DNA of 44,559 nt from Deltaproteobacteria bacterium (lineage in GTDB: Bacteria > Desulfobacterota_D > UBA1144 > Nemesobacterales > UBA2774): positions 1-44,559 of the forward strand of contig JAJCZS010000015.1 of NCBI GenBank assembly GCA_029262275.1, read 5' to 3'. The position numbers and the translations under genes are program-made. The notes under the pieces were generated by a model. The model saw only the letters and a program-made list of their open reading frames with translations. It made no database searches and was not told the origin of the DNA. Numbering within the stretch: the first letter of the stretch is position 1; the number at the start of each line of letters is the position of its first letter. Positions 16,325 to 25,204 of this stretch are shown piece after piece.

Positions 16325-17551
16325 TTGACCAACACAACCCGCTTCTGGCTCACAACTTTAATCCCCTTTGGCCTAGGCTATTTCATCAATATGGTATTTC
16401 GCTCTGTAAATGCTGTACTTGCACATCCTATTATGCATGATCTATCTCTAAATCATGTGCAGATAGGTTTTATTACCTCAACTTTTGTACTGGCCTTTGC
16501 TATATTTCAAATACCTCTTGGGTTGATTACTGACTCCTGGGGCGCCAGGAAAACCCAAGTCACGCTTTTTATAGTTGGTGCTGTTGCAATAGTACTCTTT
16601 GGTCTTTCTTCGAGTGTTACCTCACTCTCTATAACAAGAGCTCTCCTTGGTATCGGAATGGCCGGAAGTTTTATATGTGCTGTGAAGGCTATAACCGATA
16701 GGGTAGAGCCAGATAAAATCCCATACTACACTGGTATAATCCTGGCCTTTGGCGGTGTAGGAGCACTGGTTGCAACTACACCAGCAAAGCTGTTTCAGTT
16801 GGACTTTGGCTGGAGAACACTGTGTATTGCTCTAGGGGTGCTAACTTTTCTTATAGCTGCGCTTATTTTCATAGTAAATAAGGACAATAAAACTGGGTCA
16901 GAAAAAGAGAATATAGGGGAGAGTCTAAAGGGTTTAATCTCTGTATATAAAAACGGCTTTTTCTGGAGAATCTCGCCTCTTTTAATTTTCTCCTTGGGCG
17001 GATTTATCGCTATGCAGGGACTTTGGCTAGGGCCTTGGCTTACTCGAGTGGATGGGTTTTCTCACCTACAGAGTGCAAATTACTTGCTCGTTATAGCAGT
17101 GTCTATGATATTTGGCTTCTTAAGCGGTGGGCTGTTTTCAAATATTTCAAAAAAAATGGGTATAACACTTGCAACTGTTGTTGCTGTGGGAATAGGTATT
17201 CACATACTCACTATGATGACTATTGCCGTGAGTATATTAACAACACACTACATCATATGGTTCATTTACGGCTATTTTGCACAGGTAACTCTTGTTAACT
17301 ACTCAATTCTGGCTCAGCATTTCGGGCCTAAAATAAGTGGACGTGCACTAACAGCTGCAAATATCCTTGTTTTCTTTTTTGCATTCGTTGTTCAATACTT
17401 ATTTGGTGTCGTGGTTCATTACTGGCACAAAGCATATGGAATGAATGATAACGGCGGCTTTATTCTTGGCCTCTGGGTACTGATCATTCTTAATAGTCTT
17501 GGGCTTATTTGGTATGTGATCTACCGGCCTACTTCAAAACCTAGGACTTAG
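16325..17551 (+). CDS. Major facilitator superfamily transporter
   Basis: A 12-helix transporter of about 408 residues. The TTG at 16325 is preferred over the TTG at 16319 because GGAG lies seven bases upstream. The MFS signature loop between helices 2 and 3 is GLITDSWGARKTQV (G-x-x-x-D-x-x-G-x-R-K/R). Helix 4 has RALLGIGMAGSF and a central hydrophilic loop (NKDNKTGSEKENIGES) splits the two six-helix halves. Substrate is not readable; the closest feel is the sugar-phosphate/nitrate type. Single gene between a convergent-divergent pair. Confidence 0.85.
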   Translation: MTNTTRFWLTTLIPFGLGYFINMVFRSVNAVLAHPIMHDLSLNHVQIGFITSTFVLAFAIFQIPLGLITDSWGARKTQVTLFIVGAVAIVLFGLSSSVTSLSITRALLGIGMAGSFICAVKAITDRVEPDKIPYYTGIILAFGGVGALVATTPAKLFQLDFGWRTLCIALGVLTFLIAALIFIVNKDNKTGSEKENIGESLKGLISVYKNGFFWRISPLLIFSLGGFIAMQGLWLGPWLTRVDGFSHLQSANYLLVIAVSMIFGFLSGGLFSNISKKMGITLATVVAVGIGIHILTMMTIAVSILTTHYIIWFIYGYFAQVTLVNYSILAQHFGPKISGRALTAANILVFFFAFVVQYLFGVVVHYWHKAYGMNDNGGFILGLWVLIILNSLGLIWYVIYRPTSKPRT

Positions 17552-17619
17552 TTTCTCTATAAAAGTCTATGTAATTCCAAAACGTTCTAAGTATAATATA
17601 TAGCTATATAGGGCAAATA

Positions 17620-18342
17620 ATGACTCGATTAATCGTAGTACTTGGATCACTAATATTTCTAGGGCTTATAGCTGTAATCTTTTTTGAATTCGGCTATATC
17701 CGCCTTAACTATCCCGATAAGGCTATATACCCAGTGCACGGGCTTGATATATCCCACCATCAGGATGTGATAGACTGGGATATACTTGCGCGCGAGGACA
17801 TAAGCTTTGTATTTATCAAGGCCACTGAGGGCGGGGACCATAAGGACAGACAGTTTAAGCGCAATTGGGAAAGTGCAGGGGATATAGGCATAGTGCGAGG
17901 GGCATATCACTTTTTTACTTTCTGTAAAACTGGAGTGGAGCAGGCCCGAAACTATATTGAAACTGTTCCAGTAGAAACTAATACACTTCCGCCTGTAATA
18001 GATCTTGAGTTTGGTGGAAACTGCAGCGCAAGACCATCACGAGAAGAAGTGCTATCTGAAATAGCTGATTTTTCACGAATTGTTAAACAAAAATACGGTA
18101 AGACTCCTATTATTTATGCCACAAACCAGTCCTACAAATCCTTTTTAGAAGATGAGACTGTTGAGTATCCAATATGGATTCGCAATATCTACCATAAGCC
18201 CTCACTTCCAGATGGAAAAGAGTGGACTTTCTGGCAGTATGCAAATAGAGGAAGGCTGTACGGAATTAAAGGATTTGTGGACTTCAACGTTTTTAACGGA
18301 AGCCCACAAGAGTTTGAGACATTCGTCTCTTCTTTTAAATAG
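17620..18342 (+). CDS. GH25 muramidase (lysozyme), membrane-anchored
   Basis: A 240-residue protein. An N-terminal helix (residues 4-23) anchors or exports it; the rest is one GH25 catalytic barrel that cuts the MurNAc-GlcNAc bond of peptidoglycan. Motifs: VHGLDISHHQ (Asp43), FVFIKATEGG, RGAYHFF, PPVIDLEF (Asp128 and catalytic Glu130) and WTFWQYA near the end. Length is normal for a stand-alone domain. TATAAT at 17592-17597 is a likely -10 box. Ends five bases before the convergent gene at 18348. Confidence 0.88.
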   Translation: MTRLIVVLGSLIFLGLIAVIFFEFGYIRLNYPDKAIYPVHGLDISHHQDVIDWDILAREDISFVFIKATEGGDHKDRQFKRNWESAGDIGIVRGAYHFFTFCKTGVEQARNYIETVPVETNTLPPVIDLEFGGNCSARPSREEVLSEIADFSRIVKQKYGKTPIIYATNQSYKSFLEDETVEYPIWIRNIYHKPSLPDGKEWTFWQYANRGRLYGIKGFVDFNVFNGSPQEFETFVSSFK

Positions 18343-18347
18343 TGGTT

Positions 18348-18947
18348 TTAAGCAGCGTTTTTATCTTCTACCTTAAAGTTGTCCATTTGAAGAACATTGT
18401 CTTCAAGCTTCGTTACTCTTTTGTATAGTCCTGTTTTGGTAAAGACTTTACAAATGTAGTATTCCGTTTCCAAGGAGCCTCGTTTGTTCTTCTTCTCAAA
18501 GGCCATAGTGCACACAAGCTGCTCGCCGTGCTGTCTTGCGCGCCTAAGCTCTGTGATCCAGACTTTTGAATAAGGCTTCTCGCTGTCTAGCTGTCCGGCT
18601 TTTAGCACTTCTGATACCTCACCAGTATTGCTATCTATCATTTGAAGTGAGTGCCAGTCATAGCCAAGATATTTATCATGCTTTTTCTTGATTTTAAATA
18701 CGTTTACGAATATTTTCTTGCTCTCTGGACACAGTATCACATCCTCATAAGTGAGCTGTTTGCTCTCAGGGGTGATCTTGTGATACTCGTTTTCAGTGAA
18801 ATGCCTTGCATATAAGCTCTTTACGCCAAACCCGTCACCAAGCTGCTCATAGAAGTGTGCTAGAAACTGTTCGCTCTCAGGCTCAAAATAGAGCTCCAAA
18901 AAGCGTTCTTCAGGAGAAATCCCGATTGATTGCCATTGATTTGTCAT
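18348..18947 (-). CDS. Unknown protein, paralogue of the 26179 product
   Basis: A 199-residue soluble protein without signal peptide. It shares a clear pattern with the 185-residue product at 26179-26736: FxEPxSExxxAHF, then GxGxGVKSLxxR, YxxITP, YEDVI or YEDAV, VFVNV or IFVNV, GYDWHS or GYEWNS, IDSNTGE or IDLTSGE, WITEL or WISTL, TEYY, and a final TKLE. The IDxxTGE step resembles a propeller blade. I know no family name. It is convergent with the GH25 gene. Confidence 0.6.
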   Translation of the reverse strand: MTNQWQSIGISPEERFLELYFEPESEQFLAHFYEQLGDGFGVKSLYARHFTENEYHKITPESKQLTYEDVILCPESKKIFVNVFKIKKKHDKYLGYDWHSLQMIDSNTGEVSEVLKAGQLDSEKPYSKVWITELRRARQHGEQLVCTMAFEKKNKRGSLETEYYICKVFTKTGLYKRVTKLEDNVLQMDNFKVEDKNAA

Positions 18948-19229
18948 TTTCTTCCGACCTTTTAAGTATCAAGAGATACAAATTAAGCATCAATCAATAC
19001 TTTGTGTATTTTTTCTCAGAAGGCGACCCAGCCTGTCCGAAAAAATGTTTACTAATAAATCTAAAATAGAAACGCATACGGTTTTGGAGCCGACACATTT
19101 CAAACCCATAACTATTATAATACAAAAGTTGGTGCTTTGTGAAGGGGAGAATTAAAAAAGATTAAAATTTTATAGAGGCATTTTATATGCTACACTGATA
19201 TATAAGACATAGGAGGCGGTGAGAGAGTC

Positions 19230-19604
19230 TTGAAAAAAATTTCCTTTACTATATTTCTTGCCCTTATTCTTACGTTTCCTCTCATTTCCATAGCCCAGAC
19301 GTGGGATTCTATTAAAAAACAGTTCATTCCTGAGGATATTGCAGAAAGACCTCCAGAGGTTTCTGCTCCAGACGATTATGAAAGGGACACTTTCACGCGT
19401 GAGAACTTCTATAATAGAAGTGCCGGCACTAGACAGTATAGAAGAACTATGATGGCACCTACCAAGAGTATGGAATTTGAAGTTATAAACCCTCTAGATC
19501 AAAAAACCAGCGATGATGGACCTACCACTCAAGCTCATATTATTGAGAAAGACGGCAAAGCAGTAACTGTAATTTCCATCGACAAAGATTCCGAATCCGA
19601 GTAA
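19230..19604 (+). CDS. Small secreted protein, unknown
   Basis: A 124-residue exported protein starting at TTG 19230. A signal peptide (residues 1-22, SIA-Q) is followed by a polar, low-complexity mature part with ERPPEVSAPDDYERD and YNRSAGTRQYRRT. AGGAGG at 19211-19216 is 13 bases upstream, somewhat far, with a second purine run GAGAGAG closer. No domain recognised. A 460-base gene-free stretch follows. Confidence 0.55.
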   Translation: MKKISFTIFLALILTFPLISIAQTWDSIKKQFIPEDIAERPPEVSAPDDYERDTFTRENFYNRSAGTRQYRRTMMAPTKSMEFEVINPLDQKTSDDGPTTQAHIIEKDGKAVTVISIDKDSESE

Positions 19605-19793
19605 CAAAGAGAACTCTAGCTAGATTCAAAATGGGGGGGATGGACATTATAATACCACTTAACTTAAAATACACCTATCCGCAGCCTCTTATCAAAGAGG
19701 GCAAAATTATCCATTTGTATGTATCTGAAATTTAAAACTAAAACCGGCAGCACTTATACTACATATAATATAATTATTAAGTATTATTCCTAA

Positions 19794-19853
19794 CGAGCCC
19801 CACCTTTACCTAATTACTGCCAAAAAAATTAGTATCCGGTTACATGGGGCTCG
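19794..19853. other. Long nested inverted repeat
   Basis: CGAGCCCCA (19794-19802) pairs with TGGGGCTCG (19845-19853). Inside it, CTAATT (19810-19815) pairs with AATTAG (19827-19832). ATCCGGTTA occurs at 19834-19842 and again about 28 bases on. No T run follows the outer arm, so it is not a standard terminator. Confidence 0.6.
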
Positions 19854-19932
19854 GGTTGTAACATCCGGTTAATAGTTATTATAACCAAAATTATTTTTTT
19901 TGTAACCCCTAATTTATATAAATTAGATAAAA

Positions 19933-19964
19933 AGTGGAAATTCCTGTGGATAGCCTGTGGAAAA
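19933..19964 (-). other. DnaA-box-like cluster
   Basis: On the plus strand TGTGGATAG (19945-19953) and TGTGGAAAA (19956-19964) each differ by one base from TGTGGATAA, the complement of the DnaA box. A weaker AGTGGAAAT is at 19933-19941. GTGGA cores start 12 and 11 bases apart, so they fall on one helix face. AT-rich DNA (19870-19930) lies alongside. Could be an origin element or a DnaA-regulated site. The rest of the 19605-20066 gap shows only the inverted repeat described separately. Confidence 0.4.
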
Positions 19965-20066
19965 TCTGTTGACGGGAGAACAATCTTGAACTGTGGAGCC
20001 AGTATAATTACAATGATCACAGTGTGTTATGGATACAAAAGGATTTGCCAAGATTATTTCGGACTA

Positions 20067-20483
20067 TTAGTTCAAAACGGGTGTTGCGCCTAGTACCTGG
20101 AGGTCAACAGCGTTCATAAACATAGAGCCCGCCCCAAGAGTGTGTCCCTTAGATAGATAGGTTGCAGTACTCCTTGGTGGAAGAGTAACTGGAAGAACTC
20201 CTACTTCTTGGCTAACAACCGTTCCTGCTCCTCCGGTGGACATTGAGCTGTAGCAAACTCTAACTTTTACGTCCTTGTACTCAATATCACTGTTGTTTTC
20301 TATGGTGACATGGTGAATTATAGCAACTGCGCTCCACGTGGCATAGACATTCCAGTCGGTGACCTTTATATACCACTGTGGATTTGCGGCCATAGTATTT
20401 GAGTTGTAGTTTTGGGAGTAGCCAGGGGCAGCAAGAGTGAAAAATATCGCTAATAAGCAAATTAGAGATAATGTTTTCTTCAT
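20067..20483 (-). CDS. Secreted small beta-domain protein, unknown
   Basis: A 138-residue exported protein with signal peptide (GYSQ, about residue 23). The mature domain (WYIKVTDWNVYATW, HHVTIENNSDIEYKDVKVRVCYSS, GVLPVTLPPRSTATYL) looks like an FxLYD-type immunoglobulin-like beta sandwich common in small bacterial secreted proteins. It has no good ribosome site. The end faces the DnaA-box-like gap. Confidence 0.6.
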   Translation of the reverse strand: MKKTLSLICLLAIFFTLAAPGYSQNYNSNTMAANPQWYIKVTDWNVYATWSAVAIIHHVTIENNSDIEYKDVKVRVCYSSMSTGGAGTVVSQEVGVLPVTLPPRSTATYLSKGHTLGAGSMFMNAVDLQVLGATPVLN

Positions 20484-20604
20484 GTCTATAGTATATGGGG
20501 CCTGCGGCTAATTAGCAATCTGGAATGTTTACTTCTGGGCTTAATTTAGCCCCGTATATCAGGTAACATAAACCATTGTTATTAATACTCAAGGAGATAC
20601 TTAA

Positions 20605-20895
20605 ATGTCAGAGAAAGAGAAAACAGAGAATATAGAGAGTACAGAGAATGCGGAGAAAACAGAAAGGGAGAAAGAGTGGGAGCTATTTGGGATCGCACTT
20701 GAAGACTTAGAATCTATGGTAAAACAAAAGGCTAAGCAGAGAGATGTCCCTATGACAGATGTAATGATTGATTGGCTTGAGTTTGCACAGAGTCAGCTTG
20801 AAGATAAATATGTAAGCGTACATCACAACATTAATAGAATCATATACCTGCTTCATACTGGTTTTGTAATCGACAATCCAGATAAGAAGGATTAA
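20605..20895 (+). CDS. Small acidic soluble protein, unknown
   Basis: A 96-residue protein with AAGGAGA upstream of the ATG. The first 24 residues are almost only Glu, Lys, Thr, Asn and Ser (a repetitive ENxExTE tract), then comes a helical part with WELFGIALEDLESMV, MTDVMIDWLEFAQSQLEDKYV. It has no signal peptide or membrane segment. No family recognised. Confidence 0.6.
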   Translation: MSEKEKTENIESTENAEKTEREKEWELFGIALEDLESMVKQKAKQRDVPMTDVMIDWLEFAQSQLEDKYVSVHHNINRIIYLLHTGFVIDNPDKKD

Positions 20896-21043
20896 TTTCT
20901 ATTGTTCTGTCTACTAAGCTCAGAATATTAGTGCCGAATAAGCAAGATGTATTTCCATGGTGTTCTAATTATTTTCTAAAACTATCTGTTACATATTCTT
21001 AATTGAATCAATCTTTGGTATAATGGGATTTAAGGTGTTAAGG

Positions 21044-21700
21044 ATGTTAAGAGGATATCAAAAACTACTTCGAATCCACTCAGGGGTTTTACTAGCTCTC
21101 ATATTTCTCGCTATTACTATATCTTGTGGGTCTAATAAAGCAGAGTTTAACCCCCAAAAACCTTCCAAGGCTGATGATCAAGAAGAGGTCTATCGCAAGT
21201 ACAACGTTGAGCGCGGAAAGAGGCTTGTAGAACTTGGTGGATGCTCTCAGTGCCATACTCCTAAAATTAATACCACTTTGGGCTATAAGCCCGATAAAGA
21301 CAGATTTTTGTCCGGCTATCCTGCAGATAAGCCGCTGCCTAATCTCCCATACGCCGAGATTATAGCAGGGGAGACAGAGAAAACTTTCTATACCACTGAT
21401 GCAACTGTGTGGGTGGGCAGATGGGGCGTTAGCTTTGCTGCCAATCTTACCCCTGATCCAGAGACAGGTATAGGAGCCATGAGTGAGGATGATTTTATTA
21501 ACATATTTAGCAATAAGGAGCATTTTAGCCAAGAAAACCCGACTATAACCCCGATGCCGGTTAATGTGTACTCACAGCTTAGTTTTTTCGAGCTAAGGTC
21601 AATATTTATATACCTACAAACCCTAGAACCTATATCAAATGAAGTCCCAACCCGTATTCCTCCAGAGAGCGACCTTTTTGATGATGGGCAAGATGCTTAG
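21044..21700 (+). CDS. Cytochrome c family lipoprotein
   Basis: A 218-residue exported monoheme cytochrome. An upstream ATG at 21023 overlaps a likely -10 box (TATAAT 21019-21024), so ATG 21044 with AAGGTG just upstream is better. Lipobox ISC (Cys28) anchors it to a membrane. Heme attachment is CSQCH (Cys67-His71) in a GxxLxxxGGCSQCHTP helix. The later NLTPDPETGIGAMSEDDF segment is typical of cytochrome c subunits of periplasmic dehydrogenases, and MPVNVYSQLS may supply the axial Met. Electron partner not in the window. Confidence 0.8.
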   Translation: MLRGYQKLLRIHSGVLLALIFLAITISCGSNKAEFNPQKPSKADDQEEVYRKYNVERGKRLVELGGCSQCHTPKINTTLGYKPDKDRFLSGYPADKPLPNLPYAEIIAGETEKTFYTTDATVWVGRWGVSFAANLTPDPETGIGAMSEDDFINIFSNKEHFSQENPTITPMPVNVYSQLSFFELRSIFIYLQTLEPISNEVPTRIPPESDLFDDGQDA

Positions 21701-21769
21701 TCCGCATTTGCAAAAATTTTATCTCTGAGCATACTAAATAGGTACTATTCTAGTATCTAAGGATCTTAA

Positions 21770-22174
21770 ATGATAAACACTGTAGATGAATTTGTAGAGG
21801 AGTTTGCAAAGCACAAGGACAAAGTCACCTGGTATTTGCACGCCCCAACACCTTTTGCTGACCATACCCAACTTCGCGGAAGAGATGTGCTATGCAGCCC
21901 ACTTACTGTAATTTGCACCCCTCCAGTGCATGCTTATCTTGATTTTATTGATCTTGAAGCCGAAATACACCACACTTTTGTAAGAGTGGTCTCAGCAGCA
22001 GCCGATCATAGCCTCTATGGGCTAAGAGAAGCGGTCGACAAGTTCCCGGTGGATAAATTCCCTATGAGCCGTGCCCCAGAGGCCCTTGAGCTTAGAGAGC
22101 GCCTCCTGGAAATGCTAGGAATAGAAGACAACATCACCTCTCAAGGCGGAAGCTCAGAAGAAGGTGCCTTCTAG
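21770..22174 (+). CDS. Soluble protein of unknown function
   Basis: A 134-residue protein with AAGGA before the ATG. No signal peptide. It is rich in His and acidic residues in the first half (YLHAPTPFADHTQLRGRDVL, then CTPPVHAYLDFIDLEAEIHHTF). It has a PxxKFPVDKFP repeat near residue 92. I recognise no family. The next gene is far, across the 22175-22502 hairpin region. Confidence 0.5.
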   Translation: MINTVDEFVEEFAKHKDKVTWYLHAPTPFADHTQLRGRDVLCSPLTVICTPPVHAYLDFIDLEAEIHHTFVRVVSAAADHSLYGLREAVDKFPVDKFPMSRAPEALELRERLLEMLGIEDNITSQGGSSEEGAF

Positions 22175-22256
22175 ACGATAGCAGCGGCTGGCAAGCTGGT
22201 TCTAAGCATTGTATTACCTAGTAACATCCTATCCTTTCAATCTAAATCCATTGTTA

Positions 22257-22361
22257 CAAAGAAATAGTTTGTCTGCGGATACTATCCGCCCAAAGAAATA
22301 GTTTGGCAGCACACGCTGTGTGCTAAAGTGCCGCCATCACTCATTTAAGAGTAACGGCGGC
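22257..22361. repeat. 15-bp direct repeat plus three hairpins
   Basis: CAAAGAAATAGTTTG is repeated exactly at 22257-22271 and 22291-22305. Three stems follow or lie between: GCGGAT/ATCCGC (22275-22289), AGCACAC/GTGTGCT (22308-22324), and a two-part stem GCCGCC with ACTC against GAGT with GGCGGC (22330-22361). None is followed by a T run. The remainder of the gap 22175-22502 shows nothing I can name. Confidence 0.65.
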
Positions 22362-22502
22362 TGTTCCCTCCACACATCAGCCTGGATTACCTTGTTTTCG
22401 TGAATATCGAGTTGTTAGTGAGGCTTAGTATCTTTTTTTGTATCACTTTAATGCAATAAGTACTTCAACCACTTTCCGAAGTTGCTTTTTCCCATGATTT
22501 GC

Positions 22503-22622
22503 TTAAAAATTTGCATTTACAAATGAGACTGCGCCTCCTAAAATTACGAATAATGCCGCAAATACTATAGGTTTTAGTAATTCCCACTGATTATTTAATG
22601 TTTCCTTAGATTGATTATTCAT
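22503..22622 (-). CDS. 39-residue single-helix membrane miniprotein
   Basis: A very short gene with a near-perfect ribosome site (GCAGGAGGT seven bases before the ATG at 22622). The product has a polar N-terminus (residues 1-17), one membrane helix (about 18-36, IVFAALFVILGGAV) and a short tail. Such miniproteins often bind or regulate larger membrane complexes. It lies downstream of the beta-lactamase-like gene on the same strand, across a 200-base gap with a hairpin. Confidence 0.65.
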   Translation of the reverse strand: MNNQSKETLNNQWELLKPIVFAALFVILGGAVSFVNANF

Positions 22623-22739
22623 GATATTACCTCCTGCATTTATAACGTTAGTAACAGGGGCCAATAAAAAGGTTCAATCTTTTCTTAGGTTCTGATAAAT
22701 AGTTTTTATAGATGATACTGCTAATTGGAACGGCATAGT

Positions 22740-22775
22740 TTTGGGGTGGGCAGCCAGGTTGGCTCAGATCCCAAA
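22740..22775 (-). other. Two-part hairpin downstream of serine hydrolase gene
   Basis: TTTGGG (22740-22745) pairs with CCCAAA (22770-22775), and AGCCA (22752-22756) pairs with TGGCT (22760-22764). It lies 45 bases after the minus-strand gene ending at 22820. No T run follows on that strand, so termination is uncertain. Confidence 0.4.
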
Positions 22776-22819
22776 GTATGGCGAGCGATTATTAATGGTA
22801 TTAGTACGTAACTCGGATA

Positions 22820-24208
22820 TTATATGCCGTTTTCTCTTAGTGTAACTGCAATCTCAGATGCTAGATCTAGTGGGGCAAATTTAAGCTCACCCTCTGTAGC
22901 AGCTTTTATATTATCAAATACCACAACTGTAATTCCGTCATCTAGATAGCGCACAATTATTGATGAGTAGCCAGCAAGAGCGCCGTCCTTGTATACAACT
23001 AAACCATCCTCATCTGTTGGAAGCTCAAAAATCTTGTCTAAGCTATCCCCACCAGCCAGAGGGTCTAGAGGTACAGGACAGTTTTGATCAAACAACTCCG
23101 AGCATACTCCCCATCCAAGACCAAATCTCTCAAACATACCATCGTTTAGCACAGTATTTGTCCACATATCCACATATGACTCAGGACTCATCAGAACAGG
23201 GCTTAAACTATTTAGTGCGTTTTCTAATTTGGCCATATCTGGTTGTGTGGAAATTAACCACCCAGCACTAAATGACTGTGCTGGTAGTCTAAGCTCATCT
23301 GTGGGAATTGCTTCACACTTAACACCTTGGGGAGGCGCAGTGCTACAATTATCTGGCGCATCATTAAATGTTATACACTCAACTGCCTGTGGCCCCGTAT
23401 TTTCTTTTACATGTTTGTATCCGATTGCAAGATCAGCAATCACAGGCGGAGGAACGTTATTGGGCCTAGTATTTGTCATACCCAGTGGCAGGAGCACATT
23501 TTCTCTCAAATATGTTTCATAACTTTTACCACTAAGGGTTTCAATGAGTTCACCTAGAACAAGAAAGTTTGTGTTTGAATAGAAATACTTTGCTCCACCG
23601 TCAAACTGAACGGGAATAAGGCCAGCATCATTTATAAATTTCATATATGGAACCCTGTTTGCGTCTACACATTCAAATCCCGTACCCATACAAGGAACGT
23701 TGAACTTAACTTCCTTTCCATCTACCGATACGTCTTCACAAACACTTTCATTAGTCTCCCCATCTGTACAATAGGCAAGCTCTGGCATGCCGCTGCTCAT
23801 CGACAGCAGGTTTCTAATAGTAAGGGTATTCCAATCATCATTGGGCAGATTGGGAAGGTACATCCCAATTGGATCATCTAGGTCCACTAGCCCATCATCA
23901 ATGAGCTGCATTACACTAAATGTTGTGAAAATTTTAGTCATGGATGCTATTGCAAACTGCGTATCCACTTTTGCATCTATGTCTGCCTCAATATCAGCCT
24001 TGCCAAATGCCTCTTGATAAATAACTCTCCCGTTCTTAAGCGCAGTTACAGATAAGCCTGGTAGCTGCTTCTCAAGCATTGTGCATTTAACAATATCATC
24101 CAAGAGGAGTTTTAATTCATTAGATATGCCATTATTTTCATTATCATTGCATCCAGAGACAATAAAGAATGATAGGGCGATTAGGAATAATGATAATAAA
24201 CCTCTCAT
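22820..24208 (-). CDS. Serine beta-lactamase/D-Ala-D-Ala peptidase-like lipoprotein (PF00144)
   Basis: A 462-residue lipoprotein. GGTGGAGG on the minus strand fixes ATG 24208; a GTG five codons upstream is less likely. Lipobox VSGC (Cys20). The class C-type motifs are SMTK (Ser89-Lys92, nucleophile and base) and YSN (Tyr210-Asn212); the third, KTG-like motif is degenerate (ALAGYSS near the end). Two insertions rich in Cys (about 145-185 and 280-310) are unusual. Family members include esterases, peptidases and beta-lactamases on periplasmic substrates; substrate unknown here. Confidence 0.8.
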   Translation of the reverse strand: MRGLLSLFLIALSFFIVSGCNDNENNGISNELKLLLDDIVKCTMLEKQLPGLSVTALKNGRVIYQEAFGKADIEADIDAKVDTQFAIASMTKIFTTFSVMQLIDDGLVDLDDPIGMYLPNLPNDDWNTLTIRNLLSMSSGMPELAYCTDGETNESVCEDVSVDGKEVKFNVPCMGTGFECVDANRVPYMKFINDAGLIPVQFDGGAKYFYSNTNFLVLGELIETLSGKSYETYLRENVLLPLGMTNTRPNNVPPPVIADLAIGYKHVKENTGPQAVECITFNDAPDNCSTAPPQGVKCEAIPTDELRLPAQSFSAGWLISTQPDMAKLENALNSLSPVLMSPESYVDMWTNTVLNDGMFERFGLGWGVCSELFDQNCPVPLDPLAGGDSLDKIFELPTDEDGLVVYKDGALAGYSSIIVRYLDDGITVVVFDNIKAATEGELKFAPLDLASEIAVTLRENGI

Positions 24209-24282
24209 AGTGATATCCTCCACCTATATTTAATATTGTTATATTATAACAGTAATTGTGTTATGAGTAAGAAAATAGCTTA

Positions 24283-25071
24283 TTACTTCCCGTGCCAGCG
24301 GGTGGATATATATTCAACTGCTTCTTGGACATTTAATTCTCTGGTGCTGACACCTGTGCGGAGATAAAACTTAGGACTTTTACTGTCTTCTATGTAGATG
24401 GGGCGGTGGGATTTTGCTGTTATGATCCTGCACACATCCTTACCCTCAATACTATGAAATATAAGCTGTAAGTACTGACAAGCATCAGTTCCTAGTTTGC
24501 TTGATACGCTTGCCATAATTCCCTGCTCAAAGCCGTCTCTATCTTTCTTTTTCTGAATTTTATAGTCACTTTCAAGCCCAAGAATCTCACCATTGTCATC
24601 AACACCTATTATCAGTGTCCCACCTTCACCATTCATAAACCCAGCCAGTGTTTTTAGCACCACGTCTTCAAGAGATTTATTAGGCCTGGACTCTTTTAAA
24701 TCCCATTTGAAAGTGGACTTGAACTCGGCTGTTGCACTTTCACCGTGAGATATAAGAGCAAGCAGGTCTTTCTGCAGCTCATCACTTAGCTGTTTTATTT
24801 GAGCTGTGCTTTTGTAGAGAGAATTGAAGAACAGCGCTGCTAAAAAACCAAGAAACGCTCCAACTCCTGCATAAAATGGAACTTTTATGGGATAATGCCC
24901 TGTTATTCCTAGCCAAAGCTGCTCCCAGGTGTATGTCCACCCGGTGCCGGGGGTGGGGTCATGCTCATGAAAATAGACAAATTCATTAACAGGATAGAGA
25001 AAAAATACGCCCACTAGAGCGCCTGCCAGTATTGGAAGAAAAAATAAAAGAAGATAGCGTTTAATATTCAT
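24283..25071 (-). CDS. Membrane-tethered AlbA_2 (Schlafen-like) putative nucleic-acid-binding protein
   Basis: A 262-residue protein with two N-terminal membrane helices (about 5-28 and 65-86). The cytoplasmic part is an AlbA_2 domain: ESATAEFKSTF (111-121), a helix with TLAGFMNGEGGTLIIGVDDNGEILGL (141-166), and YLRTGVSTREL near the end. AlbA_2 domains are usually found in transcription regulators or helicase-linked proteins; membrane-bound forms exist but are poorly studied. It lies upstream of the serine hydrolase on the same strand, 74 bases apart. Confidence 0.75.
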   Translation of the reverse strand: MNIKRYLLLFFLPILAGALVGVFFLYPVNEFVYFHEHDPTPGTGWTYTWEQLWLGITGHYPIKVPFYAGVGAFLGFLAALFFNSLYKSTAQIKQLSDELQKDLLALISHGESATAEFKSTFKWDLKESRPNKSLEDVVLKTLAGFMNGEGGTLIIGVDDNGEILGLESDYKIQKKKDRDGFEQGIMASVSSKLGTDACQYLQLIFHSIEGKDVCRIITAKSHRPIYIEDSKSPKFYLRTGVSTRELNVQEAVEYISTRWHGK

Positions 25072-25204
25072 GTCCTAGGTGAATTATTATATAGCAGAAT
25101 CTAAAAGAGACTAGTCTCAGAATAAATTTCTGGATGAAACCTCTTCTATCAAAGACCCTCTAATATGTGGTAATATAAAATTTTATTACAAAGGAGTTTC
25201 AATC

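Noticed and set aside
22820-24223. Metallo or penicillin resistance role for the beta-lactamase-like gene
   Set aside because: The fold is broad, the third motif is degenerate and Cys-rich inserts are present; antibiotic hydrolysis cannot be claimed.
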